Shown piece after piece: positions 34,836 through 44,959 of a stretch of 64,000 nucleotides of DNA. Location of the stretch: positions 4,393,001-4,457,000 of the forward strand of contig NZ_CP140706.1 of the NCBI RefSeq assembly GCF_034555375.1, given 5' to 3'. This stretch comes from Pseudomonas sp. B33.4. GTDB taxonomy: Bacteria > Pseudomonadota > Gammaproteobacteria > Pseudomonadales > Pseudomonadaceae. The notes beneath the pieces are model-generated. The model saw only the letters and a list, made by a program, of their open reading frames with translations. It did no database searches and was not told where the DNA came from. Made by a program: the position numbers and the translations under genes. Every line of letters starts with the position of its first letter. Within the stretch, counting starts at the first letter, position 1.

Positions 34836-35690
34836 TCATTGCCGCCGCGCCGAGCAAAATTCGACGATCACCTGCGAGACCGCATCGATCATCTGCGGAT
34901 CAGCGTGAGGCGCGACAAACAAGCGGAACTGCGCATCCGGTAAGTCCGGCAAGCCCTGTTCCGCGCCCAGCGCGGCCATCCCCTGCCCCAACTGACATGC
35001 CGGCATCGGCGCCACGGCAAATCCGGACAATGCCGCCGCACGCAACCCGGCGGTACTCGAACACAGCATCGCCGTACGCTGGGAAATGCCCGCCTGAGCC
35101 AATCGCGTCAGCGCCGCCTCGCGATAAGGACAAGGTTCGGGAAACAGCGCCAGCGGCAATGGCGTCGGCAATTGCGTGACAGGTTGCGCAGCCCACGCCC
35201 ACACCAGCGGCTCCTGCCAGAGTAAACGCCCCGACTCAGCGGTTTCACACAGCGAACCGATGACCATCTCCAGGTCGCCCTGCTGCATCTGGCCCAGCAA
35301 CGTCCCGGGAATGTTCACCTGCACATCGATCTCCATCCCCGGATGCTGCGCCGCGCAATCCTGCAACACGCGCAACAACCGCGCCTCGACAAAATCCTCG
35401 GAAACGCCAATTCGCACCCGCCCCTGAAACGGCGTGCGCGTGAGCTGCGCCCAGGCATCGCGGTTCAACGCCAGAATCGTTCGCGCATACGCCAGCAAAC
35501 GCTCGCCATCGGCGGTGAGTTGCTGAGAGCGGGTGGTGCGCTTGAGCAACGGTTTTCCCACCTGATCTTCGAGCCGGCGCAGATGCCCACTGACCGCCGA
35601 TTGCGTCAGATGCAGTTTTTCTGCGGCACGGCTGAAGCCGTCCTCGTCGACAACGGTGACAAATGTCTTGAGCAACAGGGCGTCAAACAT
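34836..35690 (-). CDS. LysR-family transcriptional regulator
   Basis: A 284-residue LTTR. The N-terminal winged helix reads FVTVVDEDGFSRAAEKLHLT then QSAVSGHLRRLEDQVG, followed by a periplasmic-binding-protein-like effector domain. The adjacent azoreductase gene is divergent, with about 100 bp between translation starts, so it is the probable target. Confidence 0.9.
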   Translation of the reverse strand: MFDALLLKTFVTVVDEDGFSRAAEKLHLTQSAVSGHLRRLEDQVGKPLLKRTTRSQQLTADGERLLAYARTILALNRDAWAQLTRTPFQGRVRIGVSEDFVEARLLRVLQDCAAQHPGMEIDVQVNIPGTLLGQMQQGDLEMVIGSLCETAESGRLLWQEPLVWAWAAQPVTQLPTPLPLALFPEPCPYREAALTRLAQAGISQRTAMLCSSTAGLRAAALSGFAVAPMPACQLGQGMAALGAEQGLPDLPDAQFRLFVAPHADPQMIDAVSQVIVEFCSARRQ

Positions 35691-35791
35691 AGTTAGATTC
35701 GTGATCAGTGACCGATTTATTCACGATTTATAGTTTGAAGCACGCTATGTTGCAATGCCTCGCACTCTTCCCCCGACTGCCGAGGCTTCAC

Positions 35792-36472
35792 GTGACCACC
35801 CTTCTGCACATCGAATGCTCACCGCGCAAACAACGCTCCGCCTCACTGCAAGTGGCGCGCAGCTTCATCGACCGCTATCTGCAGCATCAGCCGCAGACCC
35901 ACATCGAAACCCTGGACCTGTGGGGCATGCCGCTGCCGGAGTTCGGAGAAGAGGCAATGAATGCCAAGTACGCCGGCCTCAGCGGTACGCCACTGACATC
36001 CGCCCAGCAATCGGCGTGGAATGAACTCGAGCACCTCGCCGCGTACCTGCATCGCGCCGATATTATTGTGCTGTCGGTGCCGCTGTGGAATTTCAGCATT
36101 CCCTACAAGCTCAAGCACTTCATCGACCTGGTGTCGCAGAAGGACATCCTCTTCAGCTTCGATCCGGAACGCGGCCTGCAAGGTTTGTTGAAAAACAAAA
36201 CCGCCGTGGGCGCCTATGCGTGCGGGATGGATTTCGCGGCGCAGTCGGCCACGCCCGCCGAACGCTTCGACTTTCAGAAACCCTACGTCGCTGCATGGCT
36301 CGACTTTATCGGCATCAGCGATGTGCATGAGTTGAGCGTCGAGAAGACCATTCTCGGCGAAGGCGTCGATCGTCAGTCGCGGCTCGCGGCGTCACAACAG
36401 GCGCGGGATCTGGCCGACCATCTCGCTGCAACTGAAGCTGACAAAACTGTAATCCCCGCCTCAGCCAACTGA
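35792..36472 (+). CDS. FMN-dependent NADH-azoreductase (AzoR-like)
   Basis: A 226-residue flavodoxin-fold quinone/azo reductase. It starts with the FMN-binding HIECSPRKQRSASLQVAR, contains VPLWNFSIPYKLKHFIDLV, and has GAYACGMDFA in the second FMN loop. GTG at 35792 with GAGG six bases upstream is preferred to the longer frame from 35708, because alignment with the family begins at VTTLLHIE. It reduces quinones and azo compounds and is often controlled by a divergent LysR protein, as here. Confidence 0.85.
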   Translation: MTTLLHIECSPRKQRSASLQVARSFIDRYLQHQPQTHIETLDLWGMPLPEFGEEAMNAKYAGLSGTPLTSAQQSAWNELEHLAAYLHRADIIVLSVPLWNFSIPYKLKHFIDLVSQKDILFSFDPERGLQGLLKNKTAVGAYACGMDFAAQSATPAERFDFQKPYVAAWLDFIGISDVHELSVEKTILGEGVDRQSRLAASQQARDLADHLAATEADKTVIPASAN

Positions 36473-36525
36473 AAGCCGGCGCTGGTTAGCCTCCCCGTCA
36501 TGAGTCAAACGGGGATTTCCAGCAC

Positions 36526-38223
36526 ATGCCTTCCAACCCTTCCCGACGTACCTTCGTCAAAGGCCTCGCCGCCGGTAGCCTGCTCGGTGGTCTGGGCCTA
36601 TGGCGCTCGCCAGTCTGGGCGCTGAACGCGTCCGGTCAGTTGCATGAACTGAGCGGCAGCGACTTCGAGCTGTTCATCGGCGAAACCCCGGTCAACTTCA
36701 CCGGCCGCCCGCGCACGGCAATGACCATCAACGGCAGCCTGCCCGGCCCGCTGCTGCGTTGGCGCGAGGGCGACACGGTGACGCTGCGGGTGCGCAACCG
36801 ACTCAGCGCCAGCACCTCGATTCACTGGCACGGCATTCTGCTGCCGGCGAACATGGACGGCGTGCCGGGCCTGAGCTTTCACGGCATCGAACCGGGTGGC
36901 GTGTACGTCTATCAATTCAAGGTGCGGCAGAACGGCACCTATTGGTATCACAGCCATTCCGGGTTGCAGGAACAGGCCGGCGTCTACGGCCCGCTGGTGA
37001 TCGACGCCAAGGAACCGGAGCCGTTCCACTACGACCGCGAGTTCGTGGTGATGCTCAGCGACTGGAGCGACGAAGACCCGGCCAGCCTGATGAAGACCCT
37101 GAAAAAACAATCCGACTACTACAACTTCCACAAACGCACCGTCGGCGATTTCATCGATGACGTCAGCGAGAAAGGCTGGGGCGCCACCGTTGCCGATCGC
37201 AAGATGTGGGCAGAAATGAACATGAACCCCACTGACATTGCCGACGTCAGTGGCGCCACCTACACCTTCCTGATGAATGGCCACGCGCCGGATAACAACT
37301 GGACCGGTCTGTTCCGCCCCGGCGAAAAATTGCGCCTGCGTCTGATCAACGGCTCGGCGATGACCTACTTCGACGTGCGCATTCCGGGGTTGAAAATGAC
37401 CGTGGTCGCGGCGGATGGCTTGCACGTCAAACCGGTCAGCGTCGATGAACTGCGCATCGCCGTGGCCGAGACTTACGACGTCATCGTCGAGCCGGACGCC
37501 GAAGCGTACACCCTGTTTGCCCAGGCCATGGATCGTACCGGTTTTGCCCGTGGCACCCTCGCCACTCGCGCCGGGTTATCTGCGCCCGTACCAATTCTGG
37601 ACCCGCGCCCGTTGGTGACAATGGACGACATGGGCATGGGCGGCATGGACCACGGTTCGATGGACATGAGCGCCATGGATCATTCGGCGATGGGCCCGAT
37701 GCAAGCCCATCCCGCCAGCGAAAAAGACAATCCACTGGTGGACATGCAAGCCATGACCACCGCACCAAAACTCAACGACCCCGGCCTCGGTCTGCGCAAC
37801 AACGGCCGTCGCGTGCTGAGCTACGCCGACCTGCGCAGCACCTTCGAAGACCCGGATGGCCGCGACCCGAGCCGCACAATCGAACTGCACCTGACCGGCC
37901 ACATGGAAAAATTCGCCTGGTCGTTCAACGGCATCAAATTCTCCGACGCCGAGCCTTTGCGCCTGAAGTACGGCGAGCGCATCCGCCTGGTGCTGGTCAA
38001 CGACACGATGATGACCCACCCGATTCATCTGCACGGCATGTGGAGCGATCTGGAAGACGAAAACGGCGACTTCCAGGTGCGCAAACACACCATCGACATG
38101 CCGCCCGGTACGCGCCGCAGTTATCGCGTAACCGCCGACGCACTTGGCCGCTGGGCCTATCACTGCCATCTCCTGTACCACATGGAAACGGGCATGTTCC
38201 GCGAAGTGCGGGTGGAAGAATGA
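36526..38223 (+). CDS. copA: Copper-resistance multicopper oxidase CopA
   Basis: A 565-residue periplasmic multicopper oxidase. The Tat signal [12 protein letters not shown] is at the N-terminus. Copper-ligand motifs are [33 protein letters not shown] and [15 protein letters not shown] Met/His-rich segment ([18 protein letters not shown]) near residue 370 binds copper in CopA/PcoA proteins. It leads copABCD; CopB follows within a few bases. No copRS two-component genes lie nearby. Confidence 0.95.
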   Translation: MPSNPSRRTFVKGLAAGSLLGGLGLWRSPVWALNASGQLHELSGSDFELFIGETPVNFTGRPRTAMTINGSLPGPLLRWREGDTVTLRVRNRLSASTSIHWHGILLPANMDGVPGLSFHGIEPGGVYVYQFKVRQNGTYWYHSHSGLQEQAGVYGPLVIDAKEPEPFHYDREFVVMLSDWSDEDPASLMKTLKKQSDYYNFHKRTVGDFIDDVSEKGWGATVADRKMWAEMNMNPTDIADVSGATYTFLMNGHAPDNNWTGLFRPGEKLRLRLINGSAMTYFDVRIPGLKMTVVAADGLHVKPVSVDELRIAVAETYDVIVEPDAEAYTLFAQAMDRTGFARGTLATRAGLSAPVPILDPRPLVTMDDMGMGGMDHGSMDMSAMDHSAMGPMQAHPASEKDNPLVDMQAMTTAPKLNDPGLGLRNNGRRVLSYADLRSTFEDPDGRDPSRTIELHLTGHMEKFAWSFNGIKFSDAEPLRLKYGERIRLVLVNDTMMTHPIHLHGMWSDLEDENGDFQVRKHTIDMPPGTRRSYRVTADALGRWAYHCHLLYHMETGMFREVRVEE

Positions 38224-38234
38224 AGGGGCCGCTG

Positions 38235-39104
38235 ATGACTCGACTTACTGCGTTTTCCTTGCTGCTGATCGGCAGTTCGGCGATGGCCGCCAGCGCCATG
38301 CCGGGCATGGATCACAGCCAGATGCCCGGCATGGATCATTCGGCAATGCAAAGCATGGACGACGGCATGATGCAGCCCGCCGCGCCAACCGAAAGTCGCA
38401 CGCCGATCCCGCCGCTGACCGACGCCGACCGCGCCGCTGTGTTCACCAGCCCCGGCGGCCATCAAGTCCACGACAGCGCGATCAACACGTACTTTCTCGC
38501 CGACAAACTCGAATGGCAGGACGCCGATGACGGCAGCGCGCTGGCCTGGGATCTGTCCGGCTGGATCGGTGGCGATATCGATCGTCTGTGGCTGCGTTCC
38601 GAAGGCGAACGCAGTAACGGCAAGACCGAGGACGCCGAGATTCAGGCGCTGTGGGGCCATGCGATTTCGCCGTGGTGGGACGTCGTCAGCGGCGTGCGTC
38701 AGGACTTCAAACCCGGCGCGCCACAGACTTGGGCCGCGTTCGGCCTGCAGGGCATGGCGCTGTACAACTTCGAAGCCGAGGCGACCGCGTTTATCGGTGA
38801 AGGCGGCCAGAGCGCGCTGCGGTTCGAGGGTGACTACGACATCCTGCTGACCAATCGCCTGATCTTGCAGCCCACCGCTGAACTCAACATTTACGGCAAA
38901 AACGATCCGCAGCGAGGCATCGGTTCCGGCCTTGCCAATACCGAAGCCGGCCTGCGTTTACGCTATGAAATCCGCCGCGAATTTGCGCCGTACATCGGCG
39001 TGACGTGGAACCGCACTTACGGCAACAGCGCCGATTACGCCCGCGAAGAAGGCGAGGATCGCAGCGAAGCGCGGCTCGTGCTCGGCGTGCGGCTGTGGTT
39101 CTGA
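38235..39104 (+). CDS. copB: Outer-membrane copper-resistance protein CopB
   Basis: A 289-residue protein with a signal peptide ([17 protein letters not shown]), a Met/His-rich copper-binding segment ([17 protein letters not shown]) and a C-terminal beta-barrel ending in VLGVRLWF. The ATG at 38235 has AAGGGG six bases upstream; an ATG at 38220, overlapping the copA stop, would add five residues. Confidence 0.93.
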   Translation: MTRLTAFSLLLIGSSAMAASAMPGMDHSQMPGMDHSAMQSMDDGMMQPAAPTESRTPIPPLTDADRAAVFTSPGGHQVHDSAINTYFLADKLEWQDADDGSALAWDLSGWIGGDIDRLWLRSEGERSNGKTEDAEIQALWGHAISPWWDVVSGVRQDFKPGAPQTWAAFGLQGMALYNFEAEATAFIGEGGQSALRFEGDYDILLTNRLILQPTAELNIYGKNDPQRGIGSGLANTEAGLRLRYEIRREFAPYIGVTWNRTYGNSADYAREEGEDRSEARLVLGVRLWF

Positions 39105-39135
39105 ACCCCCTTAGAAAACAACCCGGAGCTCTTGC

Positions 39136-39510
39136 ATGCGCAGCTTGAAAATCACCCTTGTATTCGCCAGCGGCTTGCTCCTGAGCAGCCTCGCCCAGGC
39201 CCACCCGAAACTGCTGTCGTCGACCCCGGCCGAAGGTGCCGATGGCCCGGCGCCCGGCAAGATTGAACTGCACTTTTCGGAGAACCTGCTGACCCGGTTC
39301 TCCGGCGCCAAACTGGTCATGACCGAAATGCCCGGCATGGCCCATTCGCCGATGCCGATGAAAGCCAGAGTCAGCGCCGGCAGCGACCCGAAAAGCATGC
39401 TGATTACCCCGCTCTCTCCATTGCCCGCCGGCACTTATCAAGTCGAATGGCGCGCGGTGTCCTCGGACACGCACCCGATCACCGGCAACGTCACGTTCAA
39501 AGTGAAGTAA
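39136..39510 (+). CDS. copC: Periplasmic copper chaperone CopC
   Basis: A 124-residue protein with a signal peptide (LVFASGLLLSSLAQA) and the mature start HPKLLSSTPAEGA, in which the N-terminal His is a Cu(II) ligand. Met-rich loop MTEMPGMAHSPMPMKA and DTHPITGNVTF are conserved. It lies between copB and copD. Confidence 0.95.
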   Translation: MRSLKITLVFASGLLLSSLAQAHPKLLSSTPAEGADGPAPGKIELHFSENLLTRFSGAKLVMTEMPGMAHSPMPMKARVSAGSDPKSMLITPLSPLPAGTYQVEWRAVSSDTHPITGNVTFKVK

Positions 39511-39513
39511 GCG

Positions 39514-40383
39514 ATGGGCGAACTGATCAACATCCTCCTGCGGTTTGCGTTGTATGTGGATTTGCTGCTGGTGTTCGGGCTGGCGTTGTTTGGGGTTTAC
39601 GGCGCTGACTCGACGCTGCGGTTTCGGTCGCTGTTGCGCGGGATGGCGTTGATCGGGGCGCTGCTGTCGGTGGCTGGTCTGGTGCTGATGACCCGCGCCA
39701 TGAGTGGCGAAACGGCGCTTGCGGCGCTGTGGCCACACCTGCAAATGATGCTGCTGGAAACCGACGTCGGGCTGGCGTGGGCAGTACGAATGATTGCGCT
39801 GATCGTGGTGTTGATCAGGCCGGGGGCTTGGCTTGCGTCGATTACCGGCGCTGTTGCGCTCGCCTCTCTGGCCTGGAGCGGGCATGGGGCGATGGACGAG
39901 GGAGCGCTGCGGTTCTGGCATTTTCTCAGCGACATTCTGCACCTGCTCGCGGCGGGTGCGTGGCTGGGTGCGATGCTGGCGCTGGTGCTGATGACGCGGG
40001 GGCTGGTTGATCAAGCACGCATTCGTTCGCTGGCGTTTGCGGTTCGGCGCTTTGAGTGGGTCGGCGCAGCGATTGTGCTGACGCTGTCGATCACCGGCGT
40101 GGTGAATTACTTGTTCATCGTCGGCCCGAGGCTGGATGAAGTGTTGCTCGGCACGTACGGGATGCTGCTGACGATCAAGGTTTTACTGTTTGCCGGAATG
40201 TTGGCGTTGGCAGCGTTGAATCGCTTTCATCTTGGTCCGGCATTGCAGCAGGCATTGCGCGATGGACAACATGTCGTCGCGGCGAATGCGCTAAGACGCA
40301 GCGTTGTCGTTGAACTGGCAATCGCATTGCTGATCGTGGCACTGGTGGCGTGGCTCGGCACGTTAAGCCCGGACGCGGGATGA
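39514..40383 (+). CDS. copD: Inner-membrane copper-resistance protein CopD
   Basis: A 289-residue protein with eight or so membrane helices, including the conserved WSGHGAMDEG and HLLAAGAWLGAMLAL. It starts three bases after the copC stop. In the family it works with CopC in moving copper across the inner membrane. Confidence 0.92.
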   Translation: MGELINILLRFALYVDLLLVFGLALFGVYGADSTLRFRSLLRGMALIGALLSVAGLVLMTRAMSGETALAALWPHLQMMLLETDVGLAWAVRMIALIVVLIRPGAWLASITGAVALASLAWSGHGAMDEGALRFWHFLSDILHLLAAGAWLGAMLALVLMTRGLVDQARIRSLAFAVRRFEWVGAAIVLTLSITGVVNYLFIVGPRLDEVLLGTYGMLLTIKVLLFAGMLALAALNRFHLGPALQQALRDGQHVVAANALRRSVVVELAIALLIVALVAWLGTLSPDAG

Positions 40384-40442
40384 CACCCGGGAAAGCCTTT
40401 CACTACACTGGGTCACCCTTCCTTCTCGGAACTGCGATCTCA

Positions 40443-41234
40443 ATGACAATTCCAAAAAGCACGATGATCTTCTGCGGCGCGCTCACATTGGCCACTGCCG
40501 TTCAAGCGCAGGAAACCCCTTCGCACCTCGACAGCATCCAGCAACAAGGCGAACTGCGCGTCTGCACCACGGGCGACTACAAGCCCTACACCTTCAAACG
40601 TCCCGACGGCGACTTCGAAGGCATCGACATCGCCATGGCCCGCTCGCTGGCCGACAGCCTCGGGGTCAAAGTGCAATGGGTGCAAACCACCTGGAAAACC
40701 TTGATGCCGGACATGCAGGCCGGCAAGTGCGACATCGGCATGGGCGGTATTTCAGTGACGCTGGAGCGGCAGAAAAAAGCCTACTTCAGCAACACCCTCG
40801 ACACCGACGGCAAGATTCCGCTGGTGCGCTGCGCCGATGTCAGCAAGTACCAGACCGTCGAACAGATCAACCAGCCCAACGTGCGCCTGGTCGAACCTGC
40901 CGGCGGCACCAATGAAGCCTTCGTCCACGCCTTCCTGCCCAAGGCGCAACTGGCCCTGCACGACAACGTGACGATCTTCCAGCAACTGCTCGACAACCAG
41001 GCCGATGTGATGATCACCGACGCCTCGGAAGCGCTGTATCAGCAGAAACTCAAACCGGGCCTGTGCGCGGTGAATCCCCATCAGTACATGCAGTACGGCG
41101 AGAAGGCTTACTTGCTACCGCGCGATGACATCAGCTGGAAACTTTATGTCGATCAGTGGCTGCACTTGAGCAAAGTCACCGGCAAGTATCAGCAAACCCT
41201 CAGCGAGTGGATTGCCGTCCCTGCCGCGCAGTAA
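40443..41234 (+). CDS. Periplasmic cyclohexadienyl dehydratase-like / solute-binding protein (PheC-like)
   Basis: A 263-residue type 2 periplasmic-binding fold. The signal peptide (MIFCGALTLATAVQA) is followed by LRVCTTGDYKPYTFKRPDG, IGMGGISVTLERQKKAYFS and EPAGGTNEAFV, which resemble Pseudomonas PheC, the secreted cyclohexadienyl dehydratase. PheC decarboxylates and dehydrates arogenate or prephenate. A plain amino-acid-binding role cannot be excluded, but no ABC permease genes are adjacent. Confidence 0.75.
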   Translation: MTIPKSTMIFCGALTLATAVQAQETPSHLDSIQQQGELRVCTTGDYKPYTFKRPDGDFEGIDIAMARSLADSLGVKVQWVQTTWKTLMPDMQAGKCDIGMGGISVTLERQKKAYFSNTLDTDGKIPLVRCADVSKYQTVEQINQPNVRLVEPAGGTNEAFVHAFLPKAQLALHDNVTIFQQLLDNQADVMITDASEALYQQKLKPGLCAVNPHQYMQYGEKAYLLPRDDISWKLYVDQWLHLSKVTGKYQQTLSEWIAVPAAQ

Positions 41235-41237
41235 TCC

Positions 41238-41450
41238 TCAATCGTCATGCAGCATGCCGGAGCTGTACTGATTGAGGCTGCTGCCGATACTGTTGCCACC
41301 AAACTTCAACGTATTGGCGTTACGCCCCTGCGGCGACTGACAATCGCTGGAGAAACAACTAGTCGTGGTCAAGCCACCCGTGCCCGAACAGGCACTCAAC
41401 ACCGATACCGCTGCAGCGATCAACAGCACTTTGACGACATTCAGGCGCAT
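41238..41450 (-). CDS. Small lipoprotein
   Basis: A 70-residue protein with a lipobox (SVLSAC) after a hydrophobic signal. The mature part is short and Ser/Gly-rich with two further cysteines (CFSSDC). I recognise no family. It is convergent with the PheC-like gene, with only 3 bp between stops. Confidence 0.7.
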   Translation of the reverse strand: MRLNVVKVLLIAAAVSVLSACSGTGGLTTTSCFSSDCQSPQGRNANTLKFGGNSIGSSLNQYSSGMLHDD

Positions 41451-41628
41451 GGCACGATTCCCCTCGGGATGAACAGCGACGATCTTGTCTCAGCAGACTA
41501 GGCCTGCGCAGCACGCGGCAAGATGAAACTTTGCTGATCGACAGCGCGCGTTCAGAATCGCCTATCCGTCAGCCAAGGACCGCCCAGTGCAACCGGTTCA
41601 ACGCCATTTAACGCCAGGAGACCCAAGC

Positions 41629-41997
41629 TTGAGACGAGAACTGAGCCCTGCCGAGCTCTACAACATCAGATCCGCCCTCTCCGACATTTTTGTCGACAGC
41701 GGCGTCGATTACCCCTACATCGCCAGGCAAGTCGAAGGCTACGACCCGGAACAGATCAAAGACATTCTGTACTCGGAAGTCGCCGTCGTCTGCGCCGGAA
41801 ATCTGGAATGCGTACTGCCGCCAGTCTGGACAGGTTTCGAACCTGATTCGTTGAATCGGGAAATCGAGCAGATGCTGCTCGCAAACAAGCACAGCTGGAT
41901 TCGGCGGCAACTGCATAAGCTGCACACCGCGCGGTTGCGGTATAGCTATCGGGAAGTGTGGGAGGAGATTACGGCTCACTGCAAAGGCTGGAGTTGA
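41629..41997 (+). CDS. Conserved hypothetical protein (DUF7079-like)
   Basis: A 122-residue soluble protein if started at the TTG at 41629, which has AGGAG eight bases upstream; a GTG at 41587 would add 14 residues. Recognisable segments are LSPAELYNIRSALSDIFVD and YDPEQIKDILYSEVA. The family name is tentative; no function is known to me. Confidence 0.65.
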   Translation: MRRELSPAELYNIRSALSDIFVDSGVDYPYIARQVEGYDPEQIKDILYSEVAVVCAGNLECVLPPVWTGFEPDSLNREIEQMLLANKHSWIRRQLHKLHTARLRYSYREVWEEITAHCKGWS

Positions 41998-42074
41998 TAC
42001 AGCCCTGCGTGGCAATAGCGCATCAACAACCTACAACGCGTTTAAACTGAAAAGATGATTGCCCCACTACTCGC

Positions 42075-42575
42075 TCAGTCCTTTGCCGATTTAGGAATCG
42101 CAATCCGGCTACCGGTCTTGACCTCGCGCAACGCCAGGCTGGACTGAATCGAGGCAATCCCCACCTGACGCCTGAGCACCTGCTCGATGAAGTCGCTGTA
42201 ACTATCAAGATCCTCCGCCAACACCTGCAACACATAATCGGCATCACCGGTGATCTTGTGACAGGCCAACACCTGCGGCAATTGCGCAATCACCGCCTCG
42301 AAGGCGTCCGGCGCGTGGTCGGCGTGGGTGGAAAAACGAATGTGCACGAACGCCATGATATCCAGCCCGAGCATTCGCCGATCAAGGTTGGCCTGATAGC
42401 CCTTGATGACCCCCGCCTCCTCCATGCGCTTGCGCCGCCGCCAGCACGGCGTAAGGCTCAGCGACAGCCGCTCGCTGAGTTCAGCGTTGGAAATACTGGC
42501 GTCTTTCTGCAACAACTCGAGAATCGCCAGGTCAGTCTCGTCGAGGCTGATGCGTTTGGATATTTTTTTCTGCAT
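42075..42575 (-). CDS. Lrp/AsnC-family transcriptional regulator
   Basis: A 166-residue regulator: N-terminal helix-turn-helix (DLAILELLQKDASISNAEL) and C-terminal RAM/AsnC ligand domain (VLACHKITGDADYVLQVLA). The start at 42575 has AGGA eight bases upstream. It faces the AphA/OCD/permease operon across a short spacer and probably regulates it in response to an amino acid. Confidence 0.92.
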   Translation of the reverse strand: MQKKISKRISLDETDLAILELLQKDASISNAELSERLSLSLTPCWRRRKRMEEAGVIKGYQANLDRRMLGLDIMAFVHIRFSTHADHAPDAFEAVIAQLPQVLACHKITGDADYVLQVLAEDLDSYSDFIEQVLRRQVGIASIQSSLALREVKTGSRIAIPKSAKD

Positions 42576-42694
42576 GACGCCATTCCTGAGTAAAAACGCC
42601 CGAATAATCGACTGAATAACGAACACAAAGCAAAGAAAGCGCAGCCCAGCCGGAACAGAATATTTGCACTGGCTAACAATAACGGATGCGCAGA

Positions 42695-43729
42695 ATGTTT
42701 ACAGTTTTCAGTGATTCCCACCGGTTGCACCACGGCACCGAATTGAAAGACGGCGTGCTCAAACCGTCGTTCGAGCAACCGAGTCGAGCCGACACCGTGC
42801 ACAACCGCGTCAAACAGGTCGGCCTCGGGCAGATCGTCGAACCGCGCGCGTTTGATCGCTCGTGCTACGTCAACGCGCACAGCGAGCGCTACGTCAGTTT
42901 TCTGGAAAATGCCTGGGGCGAATGGTGCGCCACCGGTCGCACTCACGACGCCTTGCCGCTGGTCTGGCCGGTGCGCGATCTGGCCGGCGAAGAGGTGCCG
43001 ACGTTCATCGACGGCAAGCTCGGCTTCTATGCCATGGATGCCGGCTCGCCGATCACCGCGACGACCTGGCAAGCGGTGAAAACCAGCGCCGATATTGCCC
43101 TGACCGGCCTGGCCCTGATCGATGAAGGCCACGACAGCGCCTTCGCCCTGTGCCGCCCGCCCGGCCATCACGCCGCGCGCGAATACATGGGCGGTTATTG
43201 CTACCTCAACAACGCCGCGATTGCCGCGCAACAAGCCATCACCCAAGGCGCCAAACGCGTCGCGGTGCTCGACGTCGACTTCCACCACGGCAACGGCACG
43301 CAGAACATTTTCTACCAACGCAGCGACGTCCTGTTCGTGTCGCTGCACGGTGAGCCGGCGGTGTCCTATCCGTACTTTTCAGGTTACAGCGACGAAGTCG
43401 GCGCGGGTGTCGGCGAGGGTTACAACCTCAACTATCCCCTGCCGAAAAAAACCACCTGGGAGAGCTACCGCAACGCCCTGCTCCACGCCTGCAAAAAGCT
43501 TCAGCAGTTCGCGCCTGAAGTGCTGGTGATTTCCCTCGGTGTCGATACGTTCAAGGACGATCCCATCAGCCACTTCCTGCTCGAAAGTGATGACTTCATC
43601 GGCATCGGTGAACTGATCGCCAGTGTCGGCTGCCCGACCCTGTTCGTCATGGAGGGCGGCTACATGGTCGATGAAATCGGCATCAATGCCGTCAACGTGC
43701 TGCACGGTTTCGAGAGCAAACGCAGCTGA
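42695..43729 (+). CDS. Acetylpolyamine amidohydrolase, histone-deacetylase family
   Basis: A 344-residue zinc-dependent deacetylase. Catalytic HDAC motifs are CRPPGHHAARE, VLDVDFHHGNGTQ and the C-terminal FVMEGGYMVDEIG. The start SDSHRLHHG matches Pseudomonas AphA-type enzymes, which free acetylated putrescine or cadaverine. ATG at 42695 is favoured over 42686. It opens an operon with ornithine cyclodeaminase and an amino-acid permease. Confidence 0.88.
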   Translation: MFTVFSDSHRLHHGTELKDGVLKPSFEQPSRADTVHNRVKQVGLGQIVEPRAFDRSCYVNAHSERYVSFLENAWGEWCATGRTHDALPLVWPVRDLAGEEVPTFIDGKLGFYAMDAGSPITATTWQAVKTSADIALTGLALIDEGHDSAFALCRPPGHHAAREYMGGYCYLNNAAIAAQQAITQGAKRVAVLDVDFHHGNGTQNIFYQRSDVLFVSLHGEPAVSYPYFSGYSDEVGAGVGEGYNLNYPLPKKTTWESYRNALLHACKKLQQFAPEVLVISLGVDTFKDDPISHFLLESDDFIGIGELIASVGCPTLFVMEGGYMVDEIGINAVNVLHGFESKRS

Positions 43730-43779
43730 GCCGGCCCCCGCTCTACAACCTTTCAATGACTGGATCGGAGAACAAGAAC

Positions 43780-44832
43780 ATGACGCTTTTTATTGATGTC
43801 GATGATGCTGCACGCCTGTTCACCCAAGTCGGCATCCGACGTGCCATCCGTGAAATGGCCGGCTACATCGAAGCGGACTACGCACGCTGGGCGCAGTTTG
43901 ATAAATCACCGCGCACGGCCAATCACTCGGAAGACGGCGTGATCGAGTTGATGCCCACCGACGACGGCCAGCAGTACTCATTCAAATACGTCAACGGCCA
44001 CCCGAACAACGGCCAGCAGAACTTGCTCACGGTCATGGCCTTCGGTCTGCTGGCGGATGTGCAGAGTGGCTATCCGACGCTGCTCAGCGAACTGACCTTG
44101 ACCACCGCCGTGCGCACCGCAGCAACCTCGGCACTGGTCGCGCAATCGCTGGCGCGCCCGGGTGCGACCTCGATGGCCCTGATCGGCAACGGTGCGCAAA
44201 GTGAATTTCAGGCGCTGGCCTTCCATGAAATGTTGGGCATCAGTGAAATCCGTATCTTCGATATCGATCGAGACGCTTCACTCAAGTTGAAGCACAACCT
44301 CGCCGCGTTCCCGGGGATTGAAGTGATCCTGGCCAACTCCGTTAAGGACGCGGTCAAGGGCGCGGACATCGTCACCACAGTCACCGCCGACAAAACCTAC
44401 GCAACGATTCTGACGCCGGAAATGATCGAGCCCGGCATGCACATCAACGCGGTTGGCGGTGACTGCCCGGGTAAAACCGAACTGCACGCCGACATCCTGC
44501 GCAACGCCCGGGTCATCGTCGAATTCGAACCGCAAACCCGTATTGAAGGCGACATTCAGCAACTGGAGACAGATTCCCCGGTGATCGAGTTTTTCCGGAT
44601 TGTGCAGGGTGAAGTCGCCGGACGCGAAAACGATGCGCAGGTGACGGTGTTCGATTCGGTGGGCTTTGCCCTGGAGGACTTTTCCTCACTGCGCTACCTG
44701 AAAGACCTGGCTCAGGCACAGCAAATCGGCCAGCGCATCCACTTGGTGCCGACGCCGGCCAACATCAAAAACCTCTTCCAACTGCTCGATCCGCAACCGG
44801 CCAAAGCCTCGCGTCTGCGCACCGTCAGTTGA
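43780..44832 (+). CDS. Ornithine cyclodeaminase family protein
   Basis: A 350-residue mu-crystallin/OCD-fold NAD(P) enzyme. It contains SMALIGNGAQSEFQALAFH (dinucleotide-binding), GADIVTTVTADK and HINAVGGDCPGKTELH. The last motif, with its catalytic aspartate region, is typical of true ornithine cyclodeaminases that make proline and ammonia. ATG at 43780 has GGAG nine bases upstream; the longer frame from 43756 does not. Confidence 0.88.
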   Translation: MTLFIDVDDAARLFTQVGIRRAIREMAGYIEADYARWAQFDKSPRTANHSEDGVIELMPTDDGQQYSFKYVNGHPNNGQQNLLTVMAFGLLADVQSGYPTLLSELTLTTAVRTAATSALVAQSLARPGATSMALIGNGAQSEFQALAFHEMLGISEIRIFDIDRDASLKLKHNLAAFPGIEVILANSVKDAVKGADIVTTVTADKTYATILTPEMIEPGMHINAVGGDCPGKTELHADILRNARVIVEFEPQTRIEGDIQQLETDSPVIEFFRIVQGEVAGRENDAQVTVFDSVGFALEDFSSLRYLKDLAQAQQIGQRIHLVPTPANIKNLFQLLDPQPAKASRLRTVS

Positions 44833-44959
44833 TCGCTAACCGCCGCCCCCAAGCCACAGGGGGCGACTCACCTTGTGATTAGCCGCTGCACCTCTAACAA
44901 GAACGCTCGACACCTACTTTCTGCCAAAACTCAAAAACATAAAATCAAGAGGTTTTGCA